Below the pieces are notes generated by a model that saw only the letters and a program-made list of their open reading frames with translations, was not told the DNA's origin and did no database searches. Shown piece by piece: positions 12,214 to 25,217 of a stretch of DNA of 64,000 nucleotides; within the stretch, counting starts at the first letter, position 1; every line of letters starts with the position of its first letter. The DNA lies in the NCBI RefSeq assembly GCF_932294415.1, contig NC_065535.1, positions 94,070,862-94,134,861 of the forward strand. The letters are read 5' to 3'. Position numbers and translations under genes: made by a program. This DNA comes from Quercus robur (Eukaryota; Streptophyta; Magnoliopsida; Fagales; Fagaceae).

Positions 12214-12687
12214 CGAAAAAATTGGCATTTGTCATTTTTAAAAAAACAATCCAGCATTTTGCCTCCTTTCCCAAACTAATTAGGGAAATGCCTCTCTTTT
12301 GAAATTCGATTTTCTCAAAATCGAGTTAAGTTCTATAGTGACGTTTTTAAGGAGCCTATAGTGACGTTTTAGGACATAAAAGTGGCATTTTGAAATTCGA
12401 GCTCCTTGAACTCGAGTTATAGGTAAAAAAAAAAAAAGAAAAAAAAAATTGCTTGTAACTTGACTTCATGGAGATCGAGTTACAAAACGCTACTATAGGT
12501 CCTTTAAACGTCACTATAGGTTTCTTAAAACGCCACTATAGGACTCTAGAAATTTTTATTTTTTATTTTTTATAACTCAATTTTGAGAAAATCGAGTTTC
12601 AAAAGAAGGGCATTTTCCTAATTAATTTGGGAAAGATGACAAAATACTGTATTTTTTTTTTTTAAGGGGTATTTGCTCATTTTCTCT
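12214..12687. mobile_element. Foldback MITE, Mutator-like
   Basis: The two halves are an inverted repeat of roughly 130 bp per arm. The left arm carries CTTTCCCAAACTAATTAGGG and TCGATTTTCTCAAAATCGAG-like blocks, which recur in reverse complement in the right arm. Flanks TAGGGACTG (12204-12212) and TAGGGATTG (12688-12696) look like a 9 bp target duplication with one change, as expected for Mutator-like transposition. The core contains CTATAGTGACGTTTT motifs in both orientations. There is no coding capacity. Confidence 0.7.
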
Positions 12688-12697
12688 TAGGGATTGT

Positions 12698-13841
12698 ATT
12701 AATTTGGGTGTGGTATACTGTATACCAAGCAAAAAATCTTATTTTGTATGAGTCACAGATAGCAAAGTGACACATATATTTAACATTAAAATCACAATAT
12801 AAACTATGAAAAAATTTATATGTTTCATATTTGTGATTAATACAATAAATGATTTTTGCCCCTGCAAAGTAGATGGAACATAACCTAATTGATATAGGAT
12901 TTTAAGATAGAGAAACTGTACAATTTTTTTGGAAAAGATACTGATTGAGTTTACAAAATTTAATCTGTTAAATTGTAAACATGTGTGGAGTTTAATTTAG
13001 CTATTTTAGATAGTGTAAATCATTCTTGATGATGGGATATAGATTATTACAAATTAGTTTTCTTTTTTTAACAAAAGATAGTGTAGATGCATATTTACGG
13101 TAATTTAGTTTTAATTGCTATTCAAGCACATTAGATTTCTCTTAAATATAAGTAGTTATACTTTTCTTTAGTTATTTTATAACTTCTTTGGATAATGTTA
13201 TGTTGATAACAACTTCTTCTTCTTTGTGGGGTTTTTATTTTATTTTAATTACAATGATTATTTTAGATAAATATAACATATTAATCATTCTTATCAACTT
13301 TTCTTCTATTGTTTGATCACTTCTTAGGATAAAGTTGTGTTGTTCTTTGTGGATTTTTTATTTTATTTTAAACTTTCTATGTTTGATAATTATGTTTTAA
13401 TTAATCTTATCCCATTTCCTTAGGACCATCAATCACCTTTTTTTTGCCTTTCATTCTATTCATAAGACCTTTCTTTTTTTATTAATTCTATTTTTTTTAG
13501 TATGAACATGTTGATTAACAATTCTATTTTCAATTGGATTTAAATTTTATATCAAATGGGACTCTAACAATATATATCCTTTAAAAAAAAAAAAAAAAAA
13601 TCTATCTTATATCCTTGTTGCCTCAACCGTCAATCACACGTTATTGTTGTTGTTGTTGTTGTTGTTTGTTTGTTTGTTTGTTTGTTTTTGTTTTTTTGTT
13701 TTTTTTTTTTTTTTTTTTTTTTTTGGCCTTTGATTCTATTCATATGACCTTTCCTTTCTTATTAATTCTATTTTTTTTTAGTATGGCAATATAACACGTT
13801 GTTTAACAATTATATTTTCAGGATTTAAATTTTATATCAAA
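12698..13841. repeat. AT-rich DNA with degenerate tandem duplications
   Basis: A block of about 110 bp (ATTCTATTCATAAGACCTTT through TTTATATCAAA) at about 13446-13556 recurs at about 13726-13841. Shorter copies of a TTCTTTGTGG-TTTTTATTTTATTTT segment lie near 13215 and 13340. A (GTT)n/(GTTT)n microsatellite and long T runs lie at about 13642-13724. The second large copy is cut exactly by the Helitron terminus at 13842. Confidence 0.6.
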
Positions 13842-14725
13842 CTAGTGTTTAACCCGCGCAACGCGCGGGATTATTTAAAATCTTATAAGTAGAAAAGAAT
13901 ACCGCTAATTGCTTTTAATATATATTATACATTGTAAAGACTCTTAGTCATTACTATTCTATTTTTGATGGTATTTACGAATGATCCTGATAAATTACAT
14001 TGTAATAAACAGACATGTTTTTGACTGTATGTCTCTATTAAAAAAATAAGAGATCAAAATAATAACCTGTGTATAGCTATAAGAATGGTTTCATTAGAAG
14101 TAATAAAGTTGTAAGAATTAGATATCATTATGTTTCTTTTAAAAAAAAAAGGAGGTGAGGAAAAGAAATGGAAATAAAAATTTAGATTGTTAGATTTATA
14201 TATCTGAATCATGGCATGCTATTTCAGAAAATAATGTGTTTGAACTTACCATATTTCTTAGGTAAAAGTCCATAGTGTTCTATTAACCAACCGATCATGC
14301 ATTCAACTATTAAAAAAAAAAAAAACTCAATAGATGATTAGAAGAAAAAATAGTCACAATAGACATTATAAGGGAATTTTGATGTATTGAAGTAGATATA
14401 TAACTAATCCAAACAGCCACAATAACTATAGAGATGCAGTAGTTGAACACACATAACTTCTTACTTTACAACAATAGAACAGTAGGGGAAAATCTATTTA
14501 TTTTATTAAAGCAATTCTGTCGACTACATTCTTCATTCACTTTATACACTTTGAAATCAGCCATTTTGGGTTTTACTATAATTACATTTTATAGTAATGC
14601 TGTCCTAATCTGTCAGCTTTATTCAGTACATTCAGTTTAGTCTTCTAAAGAAAATAATAATAATAATTAACAATACTTTGAAATACATAAAGACTCTTAG
14701 AGTAAGGTAGTTTATACATTAGAGT

Positions 14726-17197
14726 TCAGTTTTTTTTCTTCTTTGTAGCAATTTGCTTAGTACTCTTTTGACGTTTTTGAAGCATTTGGAGCGGCATTCT
14801 TTCAGGTCTTTGAGCAGATGTTTCTCCTATTTCTATTTTTTGACTGGCTATGTACCTTTCCTTCCTTGATTTTTTTACAATTTCCTCCATTGTGTCCAGA
14901 AATTATTTGCGTTAGTTAGATATGTAAAGTAGATTATGTGTAGAGTAATGTTTGAATCATATAGTAAGCAAGTTGAAGTAAGTATGTTTCAATCACCTGA
15001 TGTTCTTCAACTTTACTTGCGTCTTTTTGCTTATGTGAAATTTCCTTCTCCAAAATTTTTGAGACCATGTAATTTTCTTTTCCATACTTCAAATTATATT
15101 CATCAAGATGCAGTTGGAACAAATATTCGTTGCCAATTATTTTTTGAATCTCTTTTGGTAAAGTATTCTCATCTAATTTCAACATCTGTATAAACAAAAA
15201 AACAAACAATAAGCAAAAAATATATATATACATGTAACATTGGTAAGAAAGTATAAAATTTCAGTTTTCAGAAAATAAATATATAGGGCTGACATTTATA
15301 TATGAAATTACCTCTTCTAGCATCTCTGCAAGTTCTTTTGCTGTTTTAGAAATAATTTTCTCAGCTCCTTTGTCAAACAATATGAATGTGGTTGAGCCGG
15401 TCTCATCTTGTACTTGGAGTTGTATTCTATAGCTATTTTAGATACAAAGTTGTTAATAGAATACTATATATAATTTGTGTGTGTTTTAGAATTTACAATT
15501 CAAATTTTTTTTTAATTACCTTGGGACTGCAAATTTTGTCTCATTTTTACAACATTCACACCATAGAACTCCTTTGACTTGTTTCACTTTCGTCTTGCAT
15601 ATAAGGCATGCAACATAATACCATCCATATTTGTTGTTGATATTAATGATTTTGGCATTGCATGTTACCATCAAGTTCTATAACACAAAGATCAGTCAGT
15701 TTATAAAATTATATCTTATTATAAAACACATAAACAGTTACTAATTACGATAAATTCATGATGTAAGAATATAGTTGATACCTTTGTCTCTGAGTTCCAT
15801 TCCAAGTTCTTTATTTCAGCAACTGTTTTTTTATTATGTAAGGCCAGTTCTGCATCTTGAATTTTAGGTAGTCCCTTTGGTAGTATATATATCTTTTACG
15901 TTTATGTCTTTTGTGCTGTATCTAATCAAAATTTATGTATAACTCATAAAAACAATAACAGAACAGTTTCTATTTGTATATATCTATCATTTAAGGAATA
16001 TTGCTAAGTAGGTACACTATTGTAAAGAAAAAGTGTAATAGTACTTACTTGTTTCTCATTTCTGCAACTTCTGGAATGTTTAAATTTACATACAGCTTTG
16101 TTGCAAAAGTGGATGATAGTTGATATTGACCTATAAAAAAGTTATAAAATTTATAAGTATTATAGATACGTAAATATTACATATTTGATAAATGAGTTAA
16201 TCAATTGTTACCTCTGAAAGTTTTCACTATAGTTGAAGTCACTATTACTATGAATGGCCCTTTATTTGTTTTGTAGAAATCATCATCTATTTGTTGTGCA
16301 GTATTTCCCCATAAAGTTGTTTGAACAGATTTGTTCCTGAAGTTGTTTATATGTAAGTTTGAGTTATTTTAAAATTATAACATCTAAGTTTAAAAGAATG
16401 TATATATATCTTACTCTTCTAACAACAGTTGAATGTTTCTTATCTTTGTTGGACGCCCTCTTGTTTTGATCTCCTCAATGGCTCCAATGTAGTCCAATAT
16501 GCCAATCACATCTGTTAAGATCACATTTTAAAAAAAAATAAAAGTCAGTATTAAGATATGAATTGCATTATTTTTTAGCTCTGTAAAAGTAGGTGCTTGG
16601 CTTGTAAAATAATATAAATTACTAGTTAAGTAAGTTGTGTTATAACAACGGGAAGCTATTGTTCCATAATCAGCAAATTCAAATTGGAACTGAGGTATTG
16701 AATGGTCAAATCCTTTGAATTTTGTGACTTAAGTTGTTGAATTAAAATGTATTTTGAGATCGTTATGTATTGGACGATAGTTCCCTTTATATTCTTCTAC
16801 TAAGAATTTTGTAATTGTATATATGCTCCCTTCAATTAGTTGTGGACGAAAACTTTGAGCAAGACTCTTTCTGATGCTTGCATGTATCAATGTTCCCTAC
16901 GAACATTTCAAATGAATTATCCTTTAATCTATAACAGCAGTACATAACAACCAATTTACATTGTCTGGTTGCAAGTTTTAATGAAGAAAGATTAGTAAGA
17001 ATTATTCTAAAAGGGGTTCAATTATGAATTTACCTCTTTGTCAACCAATATCATATCGAGGCTAATCAGATCATTGTTGTTTGCTATATTAATTGCATCC
17101 CACATTCGTAAAACTCTAACTTTCACTTTTGAGTTTTTTTGTCTGTCAATATCTGCTTCAAATTTGTGTACTCCATATTCTTTTGAATTTGTATTAT
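14726..17197 (-). CDS. Helitron RPA-like single-strand DNA-binding protein
   Basis: About ten minus-strand exon-like blocks resemble the RPA 70 kDa subunit encoded by plant Helitrons. The first (17197-17034) reads KVKVRVLRMWDAINI and LISLDMILVDKE, an OB-fold start. Next is GTLIHASIRKSLAQSF (near 16900-16650), then DVIGILDYIGAIEEIKTRGR (about 16510-16418), SVQTTLWGNTAQQIDDDF, GQYQLSSTFATKLYVNLNIP, a zinc-ribbon block with CLIC and CECC (about 15650-15530), TGSTTFILFDKGAEKIISKT, and LPKEIQKIIGNEYLFQL. The last exon encodes a Lys-rich tail ending at 14726. The family binds single-stranded DNA, and in Helitrons it is thought to assist rolling-circle transposition. One in-frame TAA at 16729-16731 suggests this copy is no longer fully functional. 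Exon borders are my reading and some are approximate. Confidence 0.7.
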
Positions 17198-17800
17198 CTG
17201 CATAATTTAAACATCAGTTAAATTTATATATAATTATGGAGTAAAATCTGTCATTTGCAACATAAGCGACAATATAACTATTAGACTATTTAAATATTTC
17301 AGTTTGAAAAACGTAATAAAAATCTTTAAAAGAAAAACAATATTTAATTATTTTAACAATTGAAGAAAAAGATTTCAAGAGATTGAAAAAAAATAATGGG
17401 AAAATAGCGAAAATGGTATCTAAATGTAATATTTATTGAGTAATGCAGCAAAATTGAAAGGAAAAGACAATGAGAAAAGAAAAGTGAAATCTTAACAAAA
17501 AACTCTTAAATGGAAAAAAATAATAATAATAAAAAAGGAGAAAGTTAGAACTCATGTTTTTTGATTGAGATAAAAGAAGAACCCTAGAAAATTAAACTCA
17601 ATAGTGGGAAAATGATCTGTGAACCCTAGAAAGAAAACATGCTCACTTTCTTCATAGTCTGTTGTTACAGAGAAGTCTTCTGAATAGTTTGCTGTTGCAG
17701 TGAAGGAATGGCGGTTGAAATAATTGAGGGAGGGATTCTGTTTTTGTGTTTGTGTATTTGTATTTGGCCGAATAAGTATATTGGTTCAAGATTTTCATTT

Positions 17801-17894
17801 TGTCGCACCACTTCAATGAGTGATTCTTCTACTTTGGGCTTGATCAATGTCGCACCACTTCAATGAGTGATTCTTCTACTTTGGGCTTCATCAA
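17801..17894. repeat. 47 bp tandem duplication inside the Helitron
   Basis: A 47 bp unit beginning TGTCGCACCACTTCAATGAG occurs twice head to tail (17801-17847 and 17848-17894) with one visible difference near the end. It lies just upstream of the RPA-like gene and could be a recent slippage product. Confidence 0.8.
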
Positions 17895-19674
17895 TTTATC
17901 TGAATGGGCCCAAATATGGTTATTATCTGAGGCTTACTTTACTTCAGTAAGAGTAAGTGTATCACGCAATCAATAACATTTTTTTCTCATGAGTGAGGCT
18001 GGGCTTGGGATTGGCCTTAATTGTATATGATTGTCTCTCATAACTTTATAGGGCTCATGATTATTAGATGAAATGGGTTGGGCTTTTTTAGGTTAAGGTA
18101 TGGATCTATCCACATGTGAAATTGGAATTGTTATATGTCCACAATAAGAATTTATTGGGAACTTTAATAATGAGATTTATGTGTATTTGGCAATTATCTG
18201 ATTTGGGAATATACAATGGACTCATTCAATGTAATTTTTGTGATTTGTAATTATTAAATGTCGTCCAAACTCAGGACCTTTGAGTTTTAGATACAAAAGT
18301 ATATATATGTGAAAAGAAAGACTAAAGCAGTCAGGTTTGTTCTTTGTTTTCGTTCTGAAAATTCAATTGAATTTGTTGTTGGCAACCAGATCAACTTCAA
18401 TAATTTGTTGTTTAACATGACAAATAACCTGTAAAATATTTAATTTTTAAGCGTGGTCGTACAGGTTCATATATTTTATTGGTGCAGTAGAATTTTTAGC
18501 AAACTAAAAGAAGTATATGTAATCAATCAAATGTTTGATACCGTTTTGCAGTTTCAGTTTTATGGTCATGCTACATTGGATGCTGCACATACAATCTTTG
18601 AAAGTATTCTAAAGTATGAAACTTAAAGGAAAAGAGGTGTGTTCCAATCAAACATGATCTACTAAATGAATTATAAACAATTTCTGTCAATTTAATAGTA
18701 ATTACATTCATTGTTTTATAAATGAAAATTCACCTTCCAGCAACCATAAACTTACAACAACAAAAATACATTACACTTTCAGATTTCAAAGTCTTACAAT
18801 TTTAATCGCTATTCAAAAACAGTATATCAGGTAGGATGGAAAACAGTTTGAAATAGTGATAATACTTTTTCTTTTTTTAGCGCTCCGTCTCCCCTTGAAT
18901 AGTAAGCAGTAAGTCATCGGTTCATTTTTAATAATAAGTAAAATGGGTTGAAACTGCTGTTTTTGCTAGGATAACAGCAAGTACACACTGGCAGTTAATG
19001 AGTCCCCTATTAAAAGAAATGAACGTTAAGATCAATAGGATGCCAAAAAAAAAAAAAAATAAAGAAAGAAGGAAAGTGTAATAAGCAGGAAATCAAATGG
19101 TATAAAATTATTTTTCTCAATATATCCAAAAAAATATAAAAAACAATACAAATTCTGTTAAGTTCAAACAGTAATATAATAATTGATAAGAAGTAAATTA
19201 CAGTTCAAACTCTAGCCATGGTTTAATAGTTTAGGTAGTTGTAGACATGAAGTTCGGATTTCTTTTTTTTCTTTTCAAGTGAGGGAGGGGAGAGATATGA
19301 AATCGGGTTCACCCAATGAGGAAACAGGACAGTGCCACCAACCCACAAAGGTCATTGTTAATTTTGATTTAGTTCGTCCAAAAAATTAAACAGAATTAGT
19401 TGAAGGTCTGTTACCTGGAGTCTCTAAAGTCAATATTGTAAAGTCAATAAATCTTAAGTTTAACATGGTCAATATTTCAATATGCAAATAATTCAAATCT
19501 AATGTTCATAATAACTGAACGTTTGAGTCTCTGCAAAAACTTCTAACATTTATAATCCTGTATCTTAAAATAATTCTTAGTGGCCTTTGAATTGCTTACT
19601 TCTAAAGCAGTACGCAGTGTATAAGTACAACTCAGTTATCATTTGGTAAATATAGAATTCAGTTTAAATATTAC
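17895..19674. other. Helitron interior without a recognised gene
   Basis: This is AT-rich DNA between the two Helitron genes. It would hold the promoter of the RPA-like gene and the 3' region of the Rep/helicase gene. No other coding region was recognised. Confidence 0.4.
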
Positions 19675-19854
19675 CTTATCCTGTAATGCAAAAGCTTTCC
19701 GGTGAACAGTATCATTCTTCAATGTGGTACTTCTTATACTACTGCCACCCCCAAGTTTCTCATGACTAATAGCTTTTGTCTTGAGGATCTGTTCAGTAGA
19801 GGTAGATACAAAGTCAGAAGATGACCCTATGGTCTGTGTAACAGAATCTGAGAT
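19675..19854 (-). other. Unassigned 60-codon exon-like block in the Helitron
   Basis: This minus-strand stretch is open for exactly 60 codons, begins after AACAG and ends at AAG|GTAATA, phase 0 at both borders. It encodes a Ser/Thr-rich polar segment including GSSSDFVSTSTEQILKTKA. It could be a 3' exon of the Rep/helicase gene or a captured host exon. I do not recognise the family. Confidence 0.35.
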
Positions 19855-20308
19855 CTGTTATTAAATCTGAAATGTTTTAGATAATTCTTTCTAGCATTGT
19901 ATTACAGCAGATATTAGTTTTTTTTGTCAATGGATACCTTATCAGATTTAGACCGTGATGACCAAAATTCACAGCTTTTTGCCAATACAGAATTGTAATA
20001 TTTCCAGCATTAACTCGTCTACAATAAGATGTGATTAATTTCCCCTTGATGCTTAACCATATAAGTATGAAGAAAGAATTATAAACATATAATGTTCCCT
20101 GGAAACAGTTAAAAATACTCACATTCACTGATTTCTGCTTCAAAGTTTTGTACTTCGTTGCAATATGAATCTGTAATATTAGAACATTTTAAACATTAGT
20201 AAAGTTTAAATATAACAGTGGACAAAAACCTACTGTTTACAATATAATTGACAATTTAGTTTACATTATCAATAACTTGAAATAATATTAATAAACAGTA
20301 TGTGTTAC

Positions 20309-23300
20309 CTTTAGGCAAATTATCAAATATTTCTTTGTAGACAATATTTTTTGTATGAAAATGATCACTAGTATCATTTTCTACAATGAGTATTCTAAGG
20401 CCATCTTTACTTGTAACTTTGGATACGGCAACATATAATTGTCCATGACTGAAAACTGGTCTATCTAAATAAAGTCCAACACGTTGCAGAGATTGACCTT
20501 GGCTCTTATTAATTGTCATAGCAAAGCAAACAGATACTGGAAACTGTCTTCTTTTCAGTACAAAGGGCCATTTGGAATTAGAAGGGGATAAGACTATTCT
20601 TGGTATACACACCTTTTCTCCAATATGAGTTCCTGATATTATTTGAGCTTCCAAAACCCATTTTGATAATTGAGTGACTAAAAGTCTAGTACCATTACAA
20701 AGTCCATTACTTTGGTTTAAATTTCGAAGTAACATTATTGGTAGCCCTACTTTCAATCTGAGTTTATGGTTTGGAATACCAGGAAACTTCAATGAATTGA
20801 GAAACTCTATTGGATACATTACATCTTGGTCTAGAATGTTGCTTGAAGCTTTACATAATGAATCTGCACTAAGATATGTCTCTTCATCAACATTAATAAG
20901 ATCAATCATGTAATCATTTATGTCTTCTACTACTTCATTCGTTGGAGCTAAAATTGTTCTCTCTTCTAAATACTTAGAATCGTTGAATTTTGTATCGAAA
21001 TCTAGATAGGTAGCTTTTACAATATCGTTGAAAGGATGAGCACCAGGATGAATTAGTAAATCATGCGGTATTTCAATCAATGCTTCACCTTCATTATTAC
21101 TTAGTTCACCATCACCAATTTTCAACATCCATTCAGCAAATTCCCTTGCTGCAATATCACCTGGGTTTTGTGTCAACCTCATATTTATTGTCAAAATGAA
21201 AACTTTGCAACTGTTCCATAATGATGACTTATTAATTGATGCTTCAACTATTTGTTCTCTTCGTGCTTTTGATACCACTGGTAATATTTTTCTGAAATCA
21301 CCACCAAGAACAATAGTTTTTCCTCCAAAAGGTGTCTCCCCACTATTTGGGTTAGAAAAACGTAATATATCTCTTAATGACCGATCAACAGCTTCAAAAC
21401 AATTTCGGTGTGCCATAGGAGCTTCATCCCAAATTATAAGACTTACTTTTGTCATAAGTTCTGCAATTTGTGAACCTTGTTTAATACCGCAAGTTGAACT
21501 GTCTGTTACATTTATTGGTATTTGAAATCTTGAATGAGCTGTTCTCCCTCCAAGCAACAATAATGCAGCAATTCCAGATGTTGCAATTGCAATAACTATC
21601 TTCCCTTCTGAGCGCAATCGGCATATAATGGTTTTCCAAAGATAAGTCTTTCCAGTTCCTCCATGTCCATAAACAAAAAAGAAGCCACCTTTATTCTCTG
21701 AAACAGAATAAATTACTTCATCATATACCTTTCTTTGATCAGTATTAAGACCAGAAAAAAGTTTAATATGTTCTGCTGCCAAAGAGTTTCTATCATAATC
21801 CAATTCTTCTTGTAATACTCTATTGTTACTTTGTCTGAGAAGTAATGTATTTGGATATGGTATTGACTTAAATTCGTGCAAAGATCTGCCACTCTTTACC
21901 AAAATCTGTTCAATTTCACATAGTGCGTAGTTCTGTAATTGAGAGTCATCAAGATGTAGGTTGTCATATCGTAAAACTGTTCTTTGACGATGCAGAATGT
22001 CCTCAGATAACAACTGCCAATTTGAAATCCATAATTTATATGGATCTGCAACCTCACAAAAAATCAACATTGTGACAAAAAGTTCTCGTAGTTGTTTTCC
22101 CGAAGCCCAATATGATGCATGATTCAAAGCTTCGTGCCACTCTTTATCATCATCAAGCAAACCAAGTGCATAACATGTTGATCTGAAAGTTGGATATACA
22201 ATATTATTTATAGTTCGTATTTCCTTAAATGATCTAGCTCCTTTAATAACATTAAGTAGCATCCGCAAATAAAACCGTTCTAAACTTGCAAGATGAGCAT
22301 AATATATACGCCCAATACATCTTCCAGATTTTCTCAATTTCCATTCTTTGTCTTTTCTATGCCAAACCCATTTAGTAGGAAATTCAGAATAAGTCAATTC
22401 CCTTGCTTCTTCATACAATGCATTCGCTTTCATCCATTCTGTAAATTTGCTTTTTCCGATATCTAGCTTGTCCACAACATTATTTAAATAATCAGTATCT
22501 TCAAAAACAACTGGTTGTTCGTCCTCATTGTGAAAACTGAGTCTTTGAACAGCAGGCTCTCGATGGTGAATTGCAAATTCAAATATCCTCCAACACGCCT
22601 CTATGGCAGACACATATCTACAATTTAAATATGTCTTAACTTCATCAGTATCTGTCATATGTTGCATTCCAGTAGAAGAATCAATATGTAAATTTTCTTC
22701 AAGAATCAAAGTTGCACGATCAGGTCCTTTTGTTATATATTTAAATAAATACTTTATAGATCTTGAACGATTACACCACTCAACATTTATGTGTGCTTGA
22801 AATTTCACCAACAGATCAATATTGTGTGGAACTATAAATCGATTATCAAGTCTGACCTGATTTCTTTCAACGAATCTTCCATTATTCCTTCTTCTATATA
22901 CTGGGAAACCATCTTCATCAACAGTTGTTTGCGAACAAAATTTTTTAGGGAAGTGTTTTGTACATCTGTTTTCAATCATACAGCTTGCCCTTGAATTAAT
23001 AGAACCGCAAGGACCATGGACCATATATTGTTTGACAGCTTCATAAAGTAAAGGTTCTTCATTGAAATCTGAAATTTCTGCTGAAATTATTCTATCAATT
23101 TCTGCTGCTGTAGGATGCTTGTCATCATGATGTAGAAAAAGTAAAATGTGTGCATGAGGTAACCCTCTTTTTTGATATTCAACAGTGTACACAACTGGCA
23201 CCAAAACAATAAGTTAGTTACATTTGTATAGATTAATTATTAAGCCAAGTAAAGAAGAAGGGAAAAATATTTTAAATATAAAGTTTAGAATACCTGCAAT

Positions 23301-25217
23301 TACTTTCCCAAAGTGTTGGCCATGCTTTAAATCATTTAAGAGTTGATCAAGCTTTATCTTGAACACTCTTGCAACCACATCAAGCCGATCTTCTACTTTC
23401 TGTCCAGGTTTCCTAGATAGGAAAAGATCAATTTCTGGCCATTTTGTGTTGCATGTGAAGGTAATAAAAAGGTCCGGATAACCTGCCCATCTACAGATCG
23501 CCATTGCATCTTGATAGTTTTCAATCATATACCTTGGACTTCCAGTGAAACTTGAAGGTAGAACAAATCTTTTGCCTGAAGATGCAGGGGTGGTATCTCC
23601 TCTCATAACTGCATCTTTCAATCCTTTATACAATTCTATTCTTAATTTGTCTTGGTTCTCTTTTACCCACATAAGCCGGATTTCTTCTATACATGTGTAG
23701 GCATCTACATCAAATTGTTGAAACAATCTACCACCATATATCAGTGTATGTCCCTCATGTTCACGTTCTTGCAATCGATATGCATAGTATTCTCTCATTG
23801 TAACAGAATCAGTTGTATCAGTTCTGATTCCATCTACATTACTATACAAAATGCCGAGTCTAAAACCATCCTCACCATATGGGAACAAAAGGGGATATTG
23901 TAATGCCATGTATGAAGGATGCAACACATTAATACGTTGTAATCCTCCTTCTTTTAATTCAACAATAATATCGCGATGTGCATTTTCAGCACCAATATCA
24001 CCAACGATAATTGCTGCAATCTCTGAACATGTAGGCAGGTTATATTCTCTTCCATCTGTAGTTAGGGAGCCAATAAGACGTAATCTTAAATGGTGAACAT
24101 CAGTATTAATGAAACGGTCTCTAGACATCCGAAATATCTTCACCAAAGTATTTGATTCATCAAACATTTGGACCAATGCTTCAACAATAGATGGATCAAG
24201 GTCACTATCAATTTGACCATTGCTAAAGACGTTCATTCTATGTTGAACTTCATTTTCAGTATCATAGAAATATAATTGTGCAAATTGTGGATCCTGACCA
24301 TCATTAGGAAGAAGAGTTCCAATTCTATGATGGTTTTGGCCATTAAGTTTAAAAATGTAAGGGTGTCTTCCATCGTTAATTCTACTATCTACTTTACCAC
24401 CCATAGATGTCATTGCAAACATTGCATTATAAGTTCTGATTAGAGTTCTGAATGTTTTAGATCGATCACTACCAAGAGGATCTAAAAGCTCATCTATAAG
24501 AGGAGGTGCTTTCCTAAGCAAAGGTAACTTAACCTTACCCTCCATACAACAGAGAGAGAATTTTGGGTTCCTAGGCCTCTTAGATTTGACTGTTCTCTCT
24601 TCATACCATAAAATTGTTCCACAATGCACGCATACATAAGAAGGCGAGCCAAAATTCCAAGGTTCAGTAAATTTTCCTATAAGAATTTTAAAATATAAGA
24701 ACAACAATAATAATGTAAACAAAAATGAATATCAATATTTTTTTTCCTTGTAAATTTAAGTTAAGTTATTTACTTGGAAATTCTTCACAATCACTCTGAT
24801 TTTCTGATTCTTGGATTTCTTGAGGTATATCACAATTATTGAATCCATCTTCTACCAAAGTATCATCTGTACTTATGTTCATTCTAGTTTCTTCATAGGA
24901 ATGTTCCATGTCAATATCAATATCTAATAATCAAATGTCAATTGAAAGTATTATGTTCTAATTTTTATGAAGCAATGTTTAAAGTATTTATAAATAGAAT
25001 GTGGCAGTAAGAGAAACAAACCTCTTGATGCATAAAAATCCATATTTGTACCAGGTGAATGCAACATAGAGCAGTCATGAGTTAATGCTGTTCTATTCTT
25101 CTTGTTTTTTTTTCCTCTTTTCAGCAATGACCATTTTCCTGGATTTCCTCGCCTGGGTAAATTTATTTTGTAAACTATTTTTCTTTTCATGCCATTTTCT
25201 GCCGGATCTTCTCTCAA
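20309..25217 (-). CDS. Helitron Rep/PIF1-type helicase (RepHel)
   Basis: The protein is the Helitron transposase: an HUH/Y2 Rep nuclease that nicks and rejoins DNA, fused to a SF1 PIF1-family helicase. Minus-strand exons are about 25217-25022 (start uncertain, basic N terminus), 24923-24774, 24676-23294 and 23194-20309; splice phases match at each join. The Helitron_like_N region is read from WNFGSPSYVCVHCGTILWYE onward. The HUH motif is GLPHAHILLFLHH just after 23194, and the two-tyrosine motif is YLFKYITKG (about 22757-22730). Helicase motifs are GHGGTGKT (about 21671-21648), IIWDEAPMAH, VLGGDFRKILPVV and, near the C terminus, INKSQGQSLQRVGLYLDRP. The two large exons are open throughout. 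From the last donor, AAAG|GTAACA, further short exons could extend the frame to a TGA at 19969-19971. Apart from the 5' exon choice I see no break. Confidence 0.88.

Noticed and set aside
13642-13724. CRISPR-like short repeats
   Set aside because: This is a plain GTT/GTTT microsatellite in eukaryotic DNA.
17665-17847. 60-codon frame upstream of the RPA-like gene as its first exon
   Set aside because: It overlaps the 47 bp tandem duplication and does not resemble RPA N termini; the donor could not be matched to 17197.
22603-22994. Plus-strand frames opposite the helicase
   Set aside because: They are shadows of the well-supported minus-strand Rep/helicase exon.
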